Assembly: GCF_008933955.1 (NCBI RefSeq)
Contig: NZ_WBXO01000001.1
Span: 496,001 to 560,000, forward strand
From: Heliorestis acidaminivorans
Lineage (GTDB): Bacteria; Bacillota; Desulfitobacteriia; Heliobacteriales; Heliobacteriaceae
Direction: 5' to 3'
Length of the DNA: 64,000 nt
Made by a program: the position numbers and the translations under genes. Below the pieces are notes generated by a model that did not search any database, was not told where the DNA came from, and worked only from the letters and a program-made list of their open reading frames with translations. This document shows, in pieces, positions 8,247 to 17,589 of this stretch (positions within the stretch are counted from its first letter, which is position 1; each line of letters opens with the position of its first letter).

Positions 8247-9353
8247 ATGTCTTTTTATCCCCTCTTACAAAAGTACAAAGATTTTGCTCTAATAGAGTCT
8301 TTGCAGAAAGTTACACCTCAACAGGTAGCGGCTATTTTACGCAAAGATCGACTGCAAGCTCAGGACTTTTTGGCTCTTTTGTCTCCTACAGCGTCAAGCT
8401 TTTTAGAAGAGATGGCTCAAAAAGCAAATCGTCTTACCATACAACATTTTGGACGAACTGTTCAGCTCTACACACCTCTCTATTTATCTAACCTCTGTGT
8501 AAATCGATGTCTATATTGTAACTTTAATCATCTGAACGAAAGTATAAATAGGCGGCGACTTTCTCCTGAAGAGATTGAAGCCGAAGCAAAAGCTATTGCT
8601 CATACAGGATTAAAGCAAGTCTTACTCTTAACAGGCGATGTCCCTGGTCAGGAGCCTTTGCAGTATCTTGTTAAAGCATTAGATATCGTCAATAAGCATT
8701 TCACTTCTATCTCTATTGAGATCAACGCCTTAAGTACCGATGATTATGCTCTATTAGTTAATCATGGCGTTGATGGACTCACCATTTACCAAGAAGTCTA
8801 TGATGAAAGTACTTATGAAGAGCTTCATCCCAAAGGGCCAAAGCGAGACTATCTCTGGCGACTTGATGCTCCCGAGCGTGGCTGTCAAGCTGGTATGAGA
8901 AGAGTCAACATTGGAACATTGCTAGGATTGCACCACTGGCCAACAGAAGTCTTTTTCACGGGCCTACATGCTCAATATTTGCAAGATCGCTACTTAGACA
9001 CAGAGATTTCTATCTCTATACCCCGTATCAAAGCAGGACCTGAGGGCTATCAACCACAAGCGCCAGTGTCAGATCGTGATCTTGTTCAGATCATCCTTGC
9101 TTTCCGACTTTTCATGCCTCGACTAGGTATTACTCTTTCCACTAGAGAATCAGCTTCTTTACGAGATAATCTTATTCCCTTAGGTGTCACTAAGCTCTCC
9201 TCAGGAGTTAATACGGCTGTAGGCGGTCACATTGATGAAGATGCTCAAGATGGGCAATTCACCATATCTGACGAACGTTCGACAGAGGAAATTAGCCAGA
9301 TGTTGATTCAACAAGGCTACCAGCCCGTTTTCCAAGATTGGCACAACTTATAA
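8247..9353 (+). CDS. thiH: Tyrosine lyase ThiH (2-iminoacetate synthase)
   Basis: Radical SAM enzyme that cleaves tyrosine to dehydroglycine (2-iminoacetate) and p-cresol, supplying the glycine part of the thiazole ring under anaerobic conditions. The 4Fe-4S motif is CxxxCxxC at Cys84, Cys88 and Cys91. The 368-residue length and the motifs YQEVYDESTYEELHPKGPK and LSTRESASLRDNL fit ThiH. Choice of ThiH over the oxygen-dependent ThiO fits an anaerobe. Last gene of the operon, followed by a strong terminator. Confidence 0.95.
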   Translation: MSFYPLLQKYKDFALIESLQKVTPQQVAAILRKDRLQAQDFLALLSPTASSFLEEMAQKANRLTIQHFGRTVQLYTPLYLSNLCVNRCLYCNFNHLNESINRRRLSPEEIEAEAKAIAHTGLKQVLLLTGDVPGQEPLQYLVKALDIVNKHFTSISIEINALSTDDYALLVNHGVDGLTIYQEVYDESTYEELHPKGPKRDYLWRLDAPERGCQAGMRRVNIGTLLGLHHWPTEVFFTGLHAQYLQDRYLDTEISISIPRIKAGPEGYQPQAPVSDRDLVQIILAFRLFMPRLGITLSTRESASLRDNLIPLGVTKLSSGVNTAVGGHIDEDAQDGQFTISDERSTEEISQMLIQQGYQPVFQDWHNL

Positions 9354-9360
9354 AAGATAT

Positions 9361-9400
9361 AAAAAAAGCCTGCCTTTTTATCAAAAGGTAGGCTTTTTTT
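9361..9400. terminator. Bidirectional terminator between thiH and cheB
   Basis: A 12-bp stem (9367-9378 with 9383-9394, one G-T pair) with a TATC loop is flanked by A7 and T7, so it can stop transcripts from both sides. The cheB stop codon (complement of 9381-9383) sits at the loop, so the last residues of CheB are encoded by the hairpin. Confidence 0.85.
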
Positions 9401-9968
9401 CTGCAAGTGCCAGTAGTCTTTCCACCATTATTGTTGGATGAAGTATCTCCACGGCGCCATTTAGTCGTAAAGCTTCTCCGGGCATACCGTAGATAACTGA
9501 TGAGGCAGGATCTTGTACAGCTGTATAGCAACCTTCTTCACGAAGCGCTTTCAAACCCTTTGCACCATCTTTGCCCATACCCGTTAATAGAAAAGCCCAG
9601 CAATGAGGGCTAAAGTTTTTTTGCAAAGAATTAAAAGTCTCATCAATAGAAGGTCGATGACCTGCTATTGGAGGTGCTGTTGAAATTCGAATTATACCTT
9701 TAGCAGTAACATGTAAGTGCTTGTCTTCCGGTGCAAAGTAGACTGTGCCTGCCTGGATTTTTTCTCCTTCTTGGGCTATTTTTATTCTGATCTTGCAGTT
9801 AGGTTGTAGCCATTCTACAAAAGAAGTTATAAAACCATCGGCTACATGCTGAACAGCAAGAATTGGTACGGGAAATCTTTTCGGTAAAGCACGCAGAATA
9901 TTTAAGAAAACAACAGGTCCACCTGTAGATGCACCGATAGCGATTATAGAGGGACTGCTTAATTGCAC
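9381..9968 (-). CDS. cheB: Chemoreceptor methylesterase CheB, catalytic domain only
   Basis: Removes methyl groups from glutamates of chemoreceptors (and may deamidate glutamines), resetting the signal. The 195 residues hold only the esterase domain, with the catalytic triad visible: Ser14 in GASTGG, His41 in QHVADG and Asp134 in TGMGKDG. The N-terminal receiver domain of ordinary CheB is absent, so phosphorylation by CheA cannot control it in the usual way. It is the last gene of the chemosensory operon, 26 bases after cheA. Confidence 0.92.
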   Translation of the reverse strand: MQLSSPSIIAIGASTGGPVVFLNILRALPKRFPVPILAVQHVADGFITSFVEWLQPNCKIRIKIAQEGEKIQAGTVYFAPEDKHLHVTAKGIIRISTAPPIAGHRPSIDETFNSLQKNFSPHCWAFLLTGMGKDGAKGLKALREEGCYTAVQDPASSVIYGMPGEALRLNGAVEILHPTIMVERLLALAEKKPTF

Positions 9969-9994
9969 TTTATTAAGTGCTCCTTTCGTTGGTA

Positions 9995-12109
9995 CTATAA
10001 CAAACGATGGAGCGTACCTATCAATACATCTTGATCAAAAGTTGATTTAGTCAGATAAGCATCGGCACCAACCGTTACGCCCTTCTTTTTCTCACTTTCT
10101 TTTATTAGAGATGTTAATAAAACTACGGGCATCTGATTTAGCTTGCTGTTTTTTCTAATTTTTTCAGTAAGCGTAAATCCATCCATATTAGGCATTTCAA
10201 CATCTGTAACTAGGGCGTGAAAAGAGTTTTCTTGTAATAAGTGCCAAGCTTCAGCTCCATCTACTGCTGTTGTTACTACAAAATCTTGACTTTCTAATAT
10301 TCTTTTAACTTGTACTCTCGTTGTGATCGAGTCTTCAACTAGCAATATGTGATTCCTTTTCTTTTCGGAACTAGGTTTTTTTACGTTGAAAGATTTGATT
10401 TTTTCTTTTTGTACAGACTTAACAATATCGTAGGGATTGAGGACTATACAGGTTATACCTGTTCCTAAAATAGTTACACCCATAACATTGCGTATTCTTT
10501 TTAAGAGCGAAGAAAAAGGCTTTACAATAACTTGACTCTCTGTAACAAATTCATCTACTGCAAGTGCTACTTTTTCTTCACCATTAGATACAATAATGGC
10601 ACTATAACGTTCAATTTGCTTCGTTTCTATAGGATTTTCTTCTGGTAGTTCTAACAAATCAAGCATTGCTTTAATAGATAAGGGCTTTCCTTGATAAGTA
10701 ATAGCTTCCCGTCCTTCTGTATGAAAAACATCGTTAACATGAAAAAAGTGTAATGCTGTAACATCTTCCGAAGGGATGCCATAGTAGTATGGTCCTACTC
10801 TGACAACTATAATCGATGTTGTCATTAAGGAGACTGGTAAGCGAAGTTGAAAAAGCGATCCTTTGCCTCTTTCAGATTGTAAGCTTATTGAGCCTTTTAA
10901 GCTCTCTATTCGACTTTTTACTACATCTAATCCAATACCACGACCCGATAGGTTTGATACATCAGCGCGGGTACTAAAGCCTGTCTCAAAGATAAGCATT
11001 TGAATTTGCTGTTTAGACATAGTGGCCATTTCTTCTTTGGTGTAAAGCGATAGAGCTAAAGCTTTAGAGCTAACACATTCTTCGTTAACACCATTGCCAT
11101 CATCTATAACTTGTATTAAGACGTGAGTAGATGTCTGCTTAGCTTTTAGAAGTAACGTAGCTTCTGCTTCTTTACCTTGTTCTAAACGTTTTTCCGGACT
11201 TTCTATGCCATGATCAATAGCATTACGAACAAGGTGAATTAGAGGATCTTTCAATTGTTCGATGATGAATTTGTCAACTAGAATATCTTCGCCTTCAGTA
11301 CGCAATTTAATCTTCTTGTTTTGACTTTTCCCTAAATCACGAACCATTCTATGATATTGTTCGAATAAAAAGGAGAGGGGCATGAGCCTCATACGACTAA
11401 CTTCATCGCCAATTTGCTGAGAGATCCAGTTCAGACGTTCGCAGTCATTGTCTAAATGCTTATAGGTTTCGTTCAGCTCTTGACTCCAAAGTGCTAATTT
11501 CTTATTTGCCATTGCCTTTTCTTCTTTTTCTGAACCATAAGTCAACTTTTTATTGGCAAATTCTTCAAACTGCAACTTAATATGCTCTAGATGAGTAATC
11601 CTTTCTTTTAATCTTACTTGAGCTACGGCCAATTCACCTGCTTGTTGCAGTAGGCTATCAAGTTTGGCCGTTTCTACACGAACTGTTTCAAATCGAAATT
11701 CATTGGACTGACTATAAGTTGATAGTCTCTCCTGTGAGAATAGACTATCAACTTCTTCTGAACGATGCTCTTGCTCTCTTTTCTGATCTTCTATAACTTG
11801 TTGAGCGAAAAAACGTAATTGATCAAGGATTTCTGTTAAGCTCGTTACTTTTTCTTCTGTTATCTGGACTTTTCCTGATTTAATCTTATCAAATTCATCT
11901 TCAAGTTGATGAGATAAGTCTTCTAGTTCTTTCTGTTCGATAAGACGAGCCACCCCTTTTAAGGAGTGGGCATCCCTAAAAAACTCATCTATCAGTCCTT
12001 TATCATTATGGTTCTGCTCAAGGCTCAAAAGGGCTCTTTCCATACGATCAAGTCGTTCTGTCGCTTCGGCCTGAAAAACTTGTAGAAGTTCCTCATCGAT
12101 GATTTGCAT
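9995..12109 (-). CDS. cheA: Hybrid chemotaxis histidine kinase CheA with C-terminal receiver
   Basis: Histidine kinase of the chemosensory array. Order of domains: HPt (about 1-105, phosphorylated His48 in DAHSLKG), an acidic linker, dimerisation and ATP-binding domains (N-box HLVRNAIDHGIESPEKR, G-box DDGNGV, GRGIGLDVV), a CheW-like domain (about 425-570) and a receiver (about 585-704, with LLVED, TDVEMPNMDG, LTSL and the conserved lysine in LTKST). The added receiver is typical of kinases in alternative systems such as Frz and Wsp, where it acts as phosphate sink or output. The start is set at the ATG at 12109, six bases behind AAGGTG; a GTG at 12118 is possible. Confidence 0.93.
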   Translation of the reverse strand: MQIIDEELLQVFQAEATERLDRMERALLSLEQNHNDKGLIDEFFRDAHSLKGVARLIEQKELEDLSHQLEDEFDKIKSGKVQITEEKVTSLTEILDQLRFFAQQVIEDQKREQEHRSEEVDSLFSQERLSTYSQSNEFRFETVRVETAKLDSLLQQAGELAVAQVRLKERITHLEHIKLQFEEFANKKLTYGSEKEEKAMANKKLALWSQELNETYKHLDNDCERLNWISQQIGDEVSRMRLMPLSFLFEQYHRMVRDLGKSQNKKIKLRTEGEDILVDKFIIEQLKDPLIHLVRNAIDHGIESPEKRLEQGKEAEATLLLKAKQTSTHVLIQVIDDGNGVNEECVSSKALALSLYTKEEMATMSKQQIQMLIFETGFSTRADVSNLSGRGIGLDVVKSRIESLKGSISLQSERGKGSLFQLRLPVSLMTTSIIVVRVGPYYYGIPSEDVTALHFFHVNDVFHTEGREAITYQGKPLSIKAMLDLLELPEENPIETKQIERYSAIIVSNGEEKVALAVDEFVTESQVIVKPFSSLLKRIRNVMGVTILGTGITCIVLNPYDIVKSVQKEKIKSFNVKKPSSEKKRNHILLVEDSITTRVQVKRILESQDFVVTTAVDGAEAWHLLQENSFHALVTDVEMPNMDGFTLTEKIRKNSKLNQMPVVLLTSLIKESEKKKGVTVGADAYLTKSTFDQDVLIGTLHRLL

Positions 12110-12125
12110 GGACCTCACCTTCTCA

Positions 12126-13595
12126 CTATACTGTGTCTTTGAGCGTTATCCCTGCTTTACGAAGATTTTCCATTCCTTCTTTGGTTTCACTAATTGAGGA
12201 GGCTGTTTCTTTAGTGCCCTGGGAAATATCTTCCATAGCTGAAGAAACACCAGATACGGCATTGCTTTGTTGTTCTAGATTAAGAGAAACTTGTTCAATA
12301 TACTGCGATATTTCTTCCATACTTTTTTGCAAAGAGCGGAAAGATTCACCGTTCTGGCTTGTTAAAAATTCTGTTGCAACCATCTGTTTTGTTCCCTCTT
12401 CTGTAACCATAACAGTCTGGTTAGTGGCTTTTTGCAGTTCCACTACTATTGTTGTGATCTGTTGAGAGGCCTTTTTGCTTTGGTCCGCAAGTTTACGAAT
12501 CTCTGCTGATACAACAGAAAAACCTTTGCCGTGCTCTCCAGCGCGAACAGCTTCTACAGCCGCATTGAGAGCTAGCATGTTCGTTTGATCGGCTAGCTCT
12601 TTAACTGTTGAGCTAATGTTGCCAATCTGGCTAATTTGTTCACTTAAGTTTAAGATCTGATGAGCAATTGAGTCTACTTTTGAACGCAAGCTTTCCATGT
12701 CTTCAATCATGGCTTCTACAGATAGTAGCCCTTCTTCTGCCGCTTCCGAAGATTGTCGAGCATTTTTAGCAATTTTGATGACTTGTTGAAATGTTTGTTC
12801 AGAAGAAGCTTTTAACTCTTCCATTGTTGAAGTTATTTCTGCAACTGATGTAGCCTGACCTAATGCAGTTCTTTCGTTTTGCTCCATAGATGCCGCTACC
12901 TGGGCCGATGTAACGGCAATCGTTTGAATAGTTTCTCTAACAGGTCTAGCAATGCTATTGGATAAAGTAAAGGCTACCAAGACACCTAAAATTAAGGCTA
13001 CTGCCGTTATAGCAACAGCCATCATTTGACTAAATTCATGATGGGCTTCTGCTTCAGCTTGTAATGTCTTAGCTTCTTCTGTGTACTTTTGATTAATCTG
13101 GTTGATCAATTGATAAGTCTTTTCAAGTTCAGGATTTAGTTTTTCATAGAAGAAGACGTTGGCTTCATTTCTAGCCGAAGGTCCTTTAGCGATAATCTCT
13201 GCAAATTCAGCACCGTAGTGATGAAGCATGCGATGAGGTTCTTCTATTGCCAGGTAGAGTGCTTTATCTTCTTCTGACTTATTCTTAAATTCATCAGTCG
13301 TAATAAAATGGTAATACCATTCTCCTAATAGACATACTCGATGATCTAGTTGCTCTTCAAAGCTTCTCCCGTCAATGAGTGAATTCTTCGCTTCAATTAC
13401 CCAGTACAAGTGAGCTTTTTCTAAGTCGGCCATAAAAGACGACATGGCAGTTCCCTCTAATGCTACTTTTCTCATCTCAATGTTTTTATTTGTGTATATG
13501 AAATTTATACTTAATAGAACTAGCAGAAAGAGAAAAAGTATGGAAAAGCTAATAAAAATTTTATTCCGCAAACTAAACTTCCAAACACTCGCCAT
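12126..13595 (-). CDS. Methyl-accepting chemoreceptor with extracytoplasmic CZB-type domain
   Basis: Transmembrane receptor feeding the CheA/CheW array. TM1 is at about 13-33 and TM2 at about 191-211. The signalling domain (about 230-489) contains the conserved hairpin tip ([24 protein letters not shown]). The outside domain carries the pattern of the chemoreceptor zinc-binding fold: His62 (AHLYW), Cys88 (VCLLGEWYY), His121 and His125 ([10 protein letters not shown]). This 3His/1Cys set normally binds zinc and is mostly found in cytoplasmic domains. AAGGAGGT lies 7 bases before the ATG. It sits between the double cheW and cheA genes, so it is probably their dedicated receptor. Confidence 0.9.
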   Translation of the reverse strand: MASVWKFSLRNKIFISFSILFLFLLVLLSINFIYTNKNIEMRKVALEGTAMSSFMADLEKAHLYWVIEAKNSLIDGRSFEEQLDHRVCLLGEWYYHFITTDEFKNKSEEDKALYLAIEEPHRMLHHYGAEFAEIIAKGPSARNEANVFFYEKLNPELEKTYQLINQINQKYTEEAKTLQAEAEAHHEFSQMMAVAITAVALILGVLVAFTLSNSIARPVRETIQTIAVTSAQVAASMEQNERTALGQATSVAEITSTMEELKASSEQTFQQVIKIAKNARQSSEAAEEGLLSVEAMIEDMESLRSKVDSIAHQILNLSEQISQIGNISSTVKELADQTNMLALNAAVEAVRAGEHGKGFSVVSAEIRKLADQSKKASQQITTIVVELQKATNQTVMVTEEGTKQMVATEFLTSQNGESFRSLQKSMEEISQYIEQVSLNLEQQSNAVSGVSSAMEDISQGTKETASSISETKEGMENLRKAGITLKDTV

Positions 13596-13611
13596 GGTCC
13601 TACCTCCTTAA

Positions 13612-14616
13612 TCAGATCTCCTCATAAACAACAAGTTCTTCTCTTTGAAAGATTCCTTCTATATCTAATACGGTAGCCATAAATTTATTGCGAAAAGGAA
13701 TATGACCACGGGCATACTCACTTGCAACAGTACTCAATGCGGTAGGTACAGGTAAAAGTTCTTCTTTTTTGATTGTTACTAAATCCATTATAGCATCAAT
13801 ATGTAAAGCCCCGAGAAATTCAGTTGAAGCAATAAGTACTAGTTTGTTTTGATGATTTTTTTTTCGTTCTAGTCCCAGAAAGGGACGTAAGTCAAATACT
13901 GTTATAATCTGACCACGCAAATTAGTTACTCCCATTACATGCTCTGGTGTACATGGAATAGGGACTATTTCTGCTTGGCTAAGAAATTCCTGCACGTGAT
14001 TAAGGTTAAACCAAAACAGTTCTTTACTTATACGAACAACAACACCAACATGCTCATGATCTTGATTCTCTTTATATGTAAAATCTTGTGATAATAAAAA
14101 AGCTCGCTCTGTAAGAACCTTTTGCTCTTCTATCGTCCAATTCTGAGGCTTATTCTTCACTTGATTTGTGATATTTTCTACTAACTTGTCCATTAGTAAG
14201 TTCAGTTCTAGAAGAAAGATAAGTTCGCCTTTGTGACGAATTAAAGCTTTTACTATGGGAGGCAACATAGATTGCTCTTGTAGAAGAGGCAATTCTTTTA
14301 TCTCTTCCTCATAGTAACACATATCTTCCACAGCTTCTGCTACTATTGCTAAGCAGTTGTTCTGCCACTGTAAGATTACAATTTTGTCTCTACTGCTAAT
14401 CTGATGAGGATCTCGTCCAAGACATTGGGAGAGATCGATTAAGGGAATTACCTTTCCACGCCAATCGATCAATCCTAATACGTGAGCTGGATATTCTTCT
14501 GCAGGACTGAACATAGGCAAGGGCGCGATCTGTCCGACTTGATCTGCTGGTAGGGCATAATGTTGCTCCTTGATATAGATGATTAGAAAGGCATTATCTT
14601 TTTCGATCTTTTTCAT
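13612..14616 (-). CDS. cheW: Tandem CheW adaptor (two CheW domains)
   Basis: Couples receptors to CheA. Two CheW domains lie one after the other. The first (about 8-150) has VLGLIDWRGKVIPLIDLSQCLG and the second (about 185-330) VMGVTNLRGQIITVFDLRPFLG, joined by a charged linker. Ordinary CheW has one domain of about 150 residues. A double CheW may bridge receptors and kinase in a different array geometry. It starts three bases after the cheR stop and ends 16 bases before the chemoreceptor gene. Confidence 0.9.
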   Translation of the reverse strand: MKKIEKDNAFLIIYIKEQHYALPADQVGQIAPLPMFSPAEEYPAHVLGLIDWRGKVIPLIDLSQCLGRDPHQISSRDKIVILQWQNNCLAIVAEAVEDMCYYEEEIKELPLLQEQSMLPPIVKALIRHKGELIFLLELNLLMDKLVENITNQVKNKPQNWTIEEQKVLTERAFLLSQDFTYKENQDHEHVGVVVRISKELFWFNLNHVQEFLSQAEIVPIPCTPEHVMGVTNLRGQIITVFDLRPFLGLERKKNHQNKLVLIASTEFLGALHIDAIMDLVTIKKEELLPVPTALSTVASEYARGHIPFRNKFMATVLDIEGIFQREELVVYEEI

Positions 14617-14619
14617 CTC

Positions 14620-15984
14620 CTATCTATCTCCTAGCAGAGTCTTTAAGCTTTGCAATAAGTCTTCTAAAGAAGCTTCACCTTCATACTTTATATTAGCTGG
14701 TGCTTTGGTAAGCATCTCTATTGCTTGTTCCCAAGTCTTCCTAGCTTTTCTCAATTCCCCTTGTTCTACATAGATATAACCTATTTCTATATAAGCATTA
14801 ATATAATGAGGTGATAAGTAAAGGACTTTTCGAAAAGCTTCCATCGCTTTTGACTGTTGATTTTGTTCTAAGTAGATTAGACCAAGCAGGTAGTAAGCTG
14901 AGGCGTCAAAAGGATTATTTTGCAGATGCTCTTGAGAATATTGAATAGCTTCTTCATGTTTTTTATGATTCGCTTTTTCTCGAGCTTTATCTAAAAGCCC
15001 TTGCTCTCTCTCTTTCGAGGTAGCAAGAGGCTTTTTTTCTTCTTTTTTATTGTTAACATTTAATGTATGTTGAAACTTAAACTCTTTCATGGTAAGTAGG
15101 CTTGTTGTGACTGGCACTTTCTTTTTTTTCTTCTTATTAGTCCCTTGATGAAGAATATTTTTTCGCTTCCATATATGACTTTCTGGAAACAACTCAACTT
15201 GAAAGGCTTCAGTATTGGCACTAAGAATCTCAGCATGACCTGTCAACAAGTACCCCTGAGGCGAAAGAGTCTGGTGAAACTTATCTAACACCTTTTGAAT
15301 AGCCTGCCCATGAAAATAAATAAAAACATTGCGGCAGACAATCAGATCTATATCGTAAATGCCCAACGAGGGGTTGGGATAGAGATCTTCAATTAGATTG
15401 ACTTTCTCAAATCGCAGGGAGTCACGAATTGATTCATCAAGATGCCACTGTTCTTTTTGCTTGAAAAATTTTTTTAGATACTTTTCATCAATGCTTCGAA
15501 AAGACCATTCCGAGTAAATGCCACTTCGAGCTTTTTGCAAGGCTTCTTCATTAATGTCTGTGCCTATAATCTTAACCTTCCAGTCATGATTAGGGCCTAA
15601 AATTTCTCGAACAAGTATGGCTAAAGAATAAGGCTCTTCTCCTGTTGAACAACCAGCGCTCCAGAGAGATATTTTTTTTTGATTTTTATTGTTTTCAATT
15701 ATCTGTGGCAAGACATGTTTGCTAAGCAATTGAAAGTGGCCTTTATCACGAAAAAAATAACTCTCACCTGTAGTAATCAAAGGATAGAGTTGGCTCCACT
15801 CTTTTTCCCCATCTATATGATTCGAAGCAAGCAAGGCATAGTAAGTCTCTAATGATGAGATTTTTATAATCTTCATACGTTCCTTCAATGCATTTTGAAT
15901 CGTATTCAGTTGAGATGGTGAAAAAGTAAGGCCTGATTTGATGGCAATCAGGTTTTGAAGGTCCTCTATCGTTGCCATGATCAC
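14620..15984 (-). CDS. cheR: Chemoreceptor methyltransferase CheR with C-terminal TPR repeats
   Basis: Transfers methyl groups from S-adenosylmethionine to receptor glutamates. The N-terminal 275 residues are the CheR domain, with the cofactor loop SAGCSTGEEPYS (109-120) and the TTGESYFFRD motif (71-80). A lysine-rich linker (about 283-340) leads into a block of tetratricopeptide repeats (about 345-430, for example ASAYYLLGLIYLEQNQQSKA). TPR-tailed CheR is common in non-flagellar systems, where the tail mediates protein contacts. The GTG start directly abuts the stop of the kinase gene. Confidence 0.92.
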   Translation of the reverse strand: MIMATIEDLQNLIAIKSGLTFSPSQLNTIQNALKERMKIIKISSLETYYALLASNHIDGEKEWSQLYPLITTGESYFFRDKGHFQLLSKHVLPQIIENNKNQKKISLWSAGCSTGEEPYSLAILVREILGPNHDWKVKIIGTDINEEALQKARSGIYSEWSFRSIDEKYLKKFFKQKEQWHLDESIRDSLRFEKVNLIEDLYPNPSLGIYDIDLIVCRNVFIYFHGQAIQKVLDKFHQTLSPQGYLLTGHAEILSANTEAFQVELFPESHIWKRKNILHQGTNKKKKKKVPVTTSLLTMKEFKFQHTLNVNNKKEEKKPLATSKEREQGLLDKAREKANHKKHEEAIQYSQEHLQNNPFDASAYYLLGLIYLEQNQQSKAMEAFRKVLYLSPHYINAYIEIGYIYVEQGELRKARKTWEQAIEMLTKAPANIKYEGEASLEDLLQSLKTLLGDR

Positions 15985-17589
15985 TTATTCTCCTGTTCTT
16001 TCATCAGGAATCCATTTCTTTAAGATTGCCTGTAACTCGGAAGCACCAAAAGGTTTGGATATGTAATCGTCCATGCCATTAGAAAGAAAGCGTTCACGAT
16101 CACCTTTCATAGCATTGGCAGTCATGACTACTACTGGAACTGTTGAATATTGCTGATCTTTCCTTATTTGACGAACCACATCAGTACCGAGCAAGCCTGG
16201 CATTTGTTGATCTAACAAAATCAAATCATAATAGCCTTCTTGAATCTTAACCAGAGCTTCTGATCCATTTTCACATTCCTGATAATCATAATTCCATTTC
16301 TTCAACCAAGCCCCTACAATTTTGCGATTAAAGGGATCATCATCAACAAGTAATATTTTTGCTTGAAAAGTATGGTCTTTGACGTGTTCTTGTTTTATTA
16401 CTTCTTGTATTGAATGACATGTTGTCGTTTTATCTTTCTTAAAGGGTAACTGGCAGAAGAAGGAGGTCCCTTGGCCGACTGTGGAATGTAACCAGATTCT
16501 TCCACCCATTGTTTCAATCAGTTGCTTTACAATAGCTAATCCTAAACCACTGCCACTATAAGAACGATTTAAAGCACCATCTACTTGATAGAATTTCTCA
16601 AAGACCCATGGTTGATCTTTAGGAGCAATTCCTATGCCTGTGTCACTAATCTTGAAAAGTAACTGTACCGATTCTTCTGTTTCCTCTACTTGTTCTACAA
16701 GCAAAGAAATTTCACCTTTGGGGGTAAATTTTATAGAGTTGCTAAGTATATTTATAAGTATTTGCTTAAGTCTTTTGCTGTCACCTATAAGCTGATCTCT
16801 TATAGGTGGTGCTATAGTTAATCGTTGTGACAATCCTTTATCTTTTGCTTTGAGAGACAAGAGATCGAAAGCTGATTTTATTATAGACGTAAGCTCGAAA
16901 GGCTTTTGTTCTAAGGAAAACTGACCGGACTCTATCTTGGAGATATCAAGAATCTCTTCAAGTAAATTCATTAAAGAGTGCGCCGCTTCTCTTACCATAA
17001 TCTGATAGTTTTTCTGCTCAGCATCGAGATCAGTCTCTAAGGTAAGATCAATAAAGCCCATGATTGCATTCATGGGAGTACGAATCTCATGAGACATATT
17101 AGCTAAAAATTCAGACTTGGCTTTATTAGCTACGATAGCCATCTCTCTAGAAACTTCCAATTCTTCTTTGGCAATTTTTAGCTCTCTAATCAAAACTTTT
17201 AACTCATCAACACGATATTGTTGTCGCGTAATATCAAATATTTGAATCATAATAAACTTTTCTGAGTTTATCTGTAAAGGCTGTACTAGCATATTTTGAC
17301 GAACATACTTTTTGGCTAGATCATCAACGGGGTCGATAAAGTAACGATGAAAAGCACCAGAGAAAAAGCGATTCTGGCCAGCTTCAAAAGCATTTTCAAA
17401 GATAGAACTGAAGATAGGCTTTTGAAAGCGTGGATAGAGATCGATAAGTTTTTCTCCAAGTACTTCTTCTTCTCTACGGCCTGTTAGATTGGTAAGCCAT
17501 TGATTCCAGATAGCAATTCTATAGCTTTTATCTAGAATAAGAACTCCTACATTAACCTGGCTTACGATTTGCAGCAGTAATTCATTCAT
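15985..17589 (-). CDS. Hybrid sensor histidine kinase (PAS, HisKA, HATPase, receiver)
   Basis: Soluble sensor kinase of 534 residues. A PAS-like domain (about 8-120) is followed by a coiled coil, the phosphoacceptor His167 in FLANMSHEIRTPMNAIMG, the ATP domain (N-box NILSNSIKFT, G1 DTGIGI, G2 GSGLGLAIV) and a receiver (about 413-530: VDDDPFNRK, LLDQQMPGLLG, VMTANAMKGD, SKPFG). There is no membrane segment. The ATG at 17589 is chosen because it overlaps the cheC stop by eight bases; the frame is open further upstream. A hybrid kinase inside a che operon suggests that a second phosphorelay feeds into, or is controlled by, the array. Confidence 0.9.
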   Translation of the reverse strand: MNELLLQIVSQVNVGVLILDKSYRIAIWNQWLTNLTGRREEEVLGEKLIDLYPRFQKPIFSSIFENAFEAGQNRFFSGAFHRYFIDPVDDLAKKYVRQNMLVQPLQINSEKFIMIQIFDITRQQYRVDELKVLIRELKIAKEELEVSREMAIVANKAKSEFLANMSHEIRTPMNAIMGFIDLTLETDLDAEQKNYQIMVREAAHSLMNLLEEILDISKIESGQFSLEQKPFELTSIIKSAFDLLSLKAKDKGLSQRLTIAPPIRDQLIGDSKRLKQILINILSNSIKFTPKGEISLLVEQVEETEESVQLLFKISDTGIGIAPKDQPWVFEKFYQVDGALNRSYSGSGLGLAIVKQLIETMGGRIWLHSTVGQGTSFFCQLPFKKDKTTTCHSIQEVIKQEHVKDHTFQAKILLVDDDPFNRKIVGAWLKKWNYDYQECENGSEALVKIQEGYYDLILLDQQMPGLLGTDVVRQIRKDQQYSTVPVVVMTANAMKGDRERFLSNGMDDYISKPFGASELQAILKKWIPDERTGE

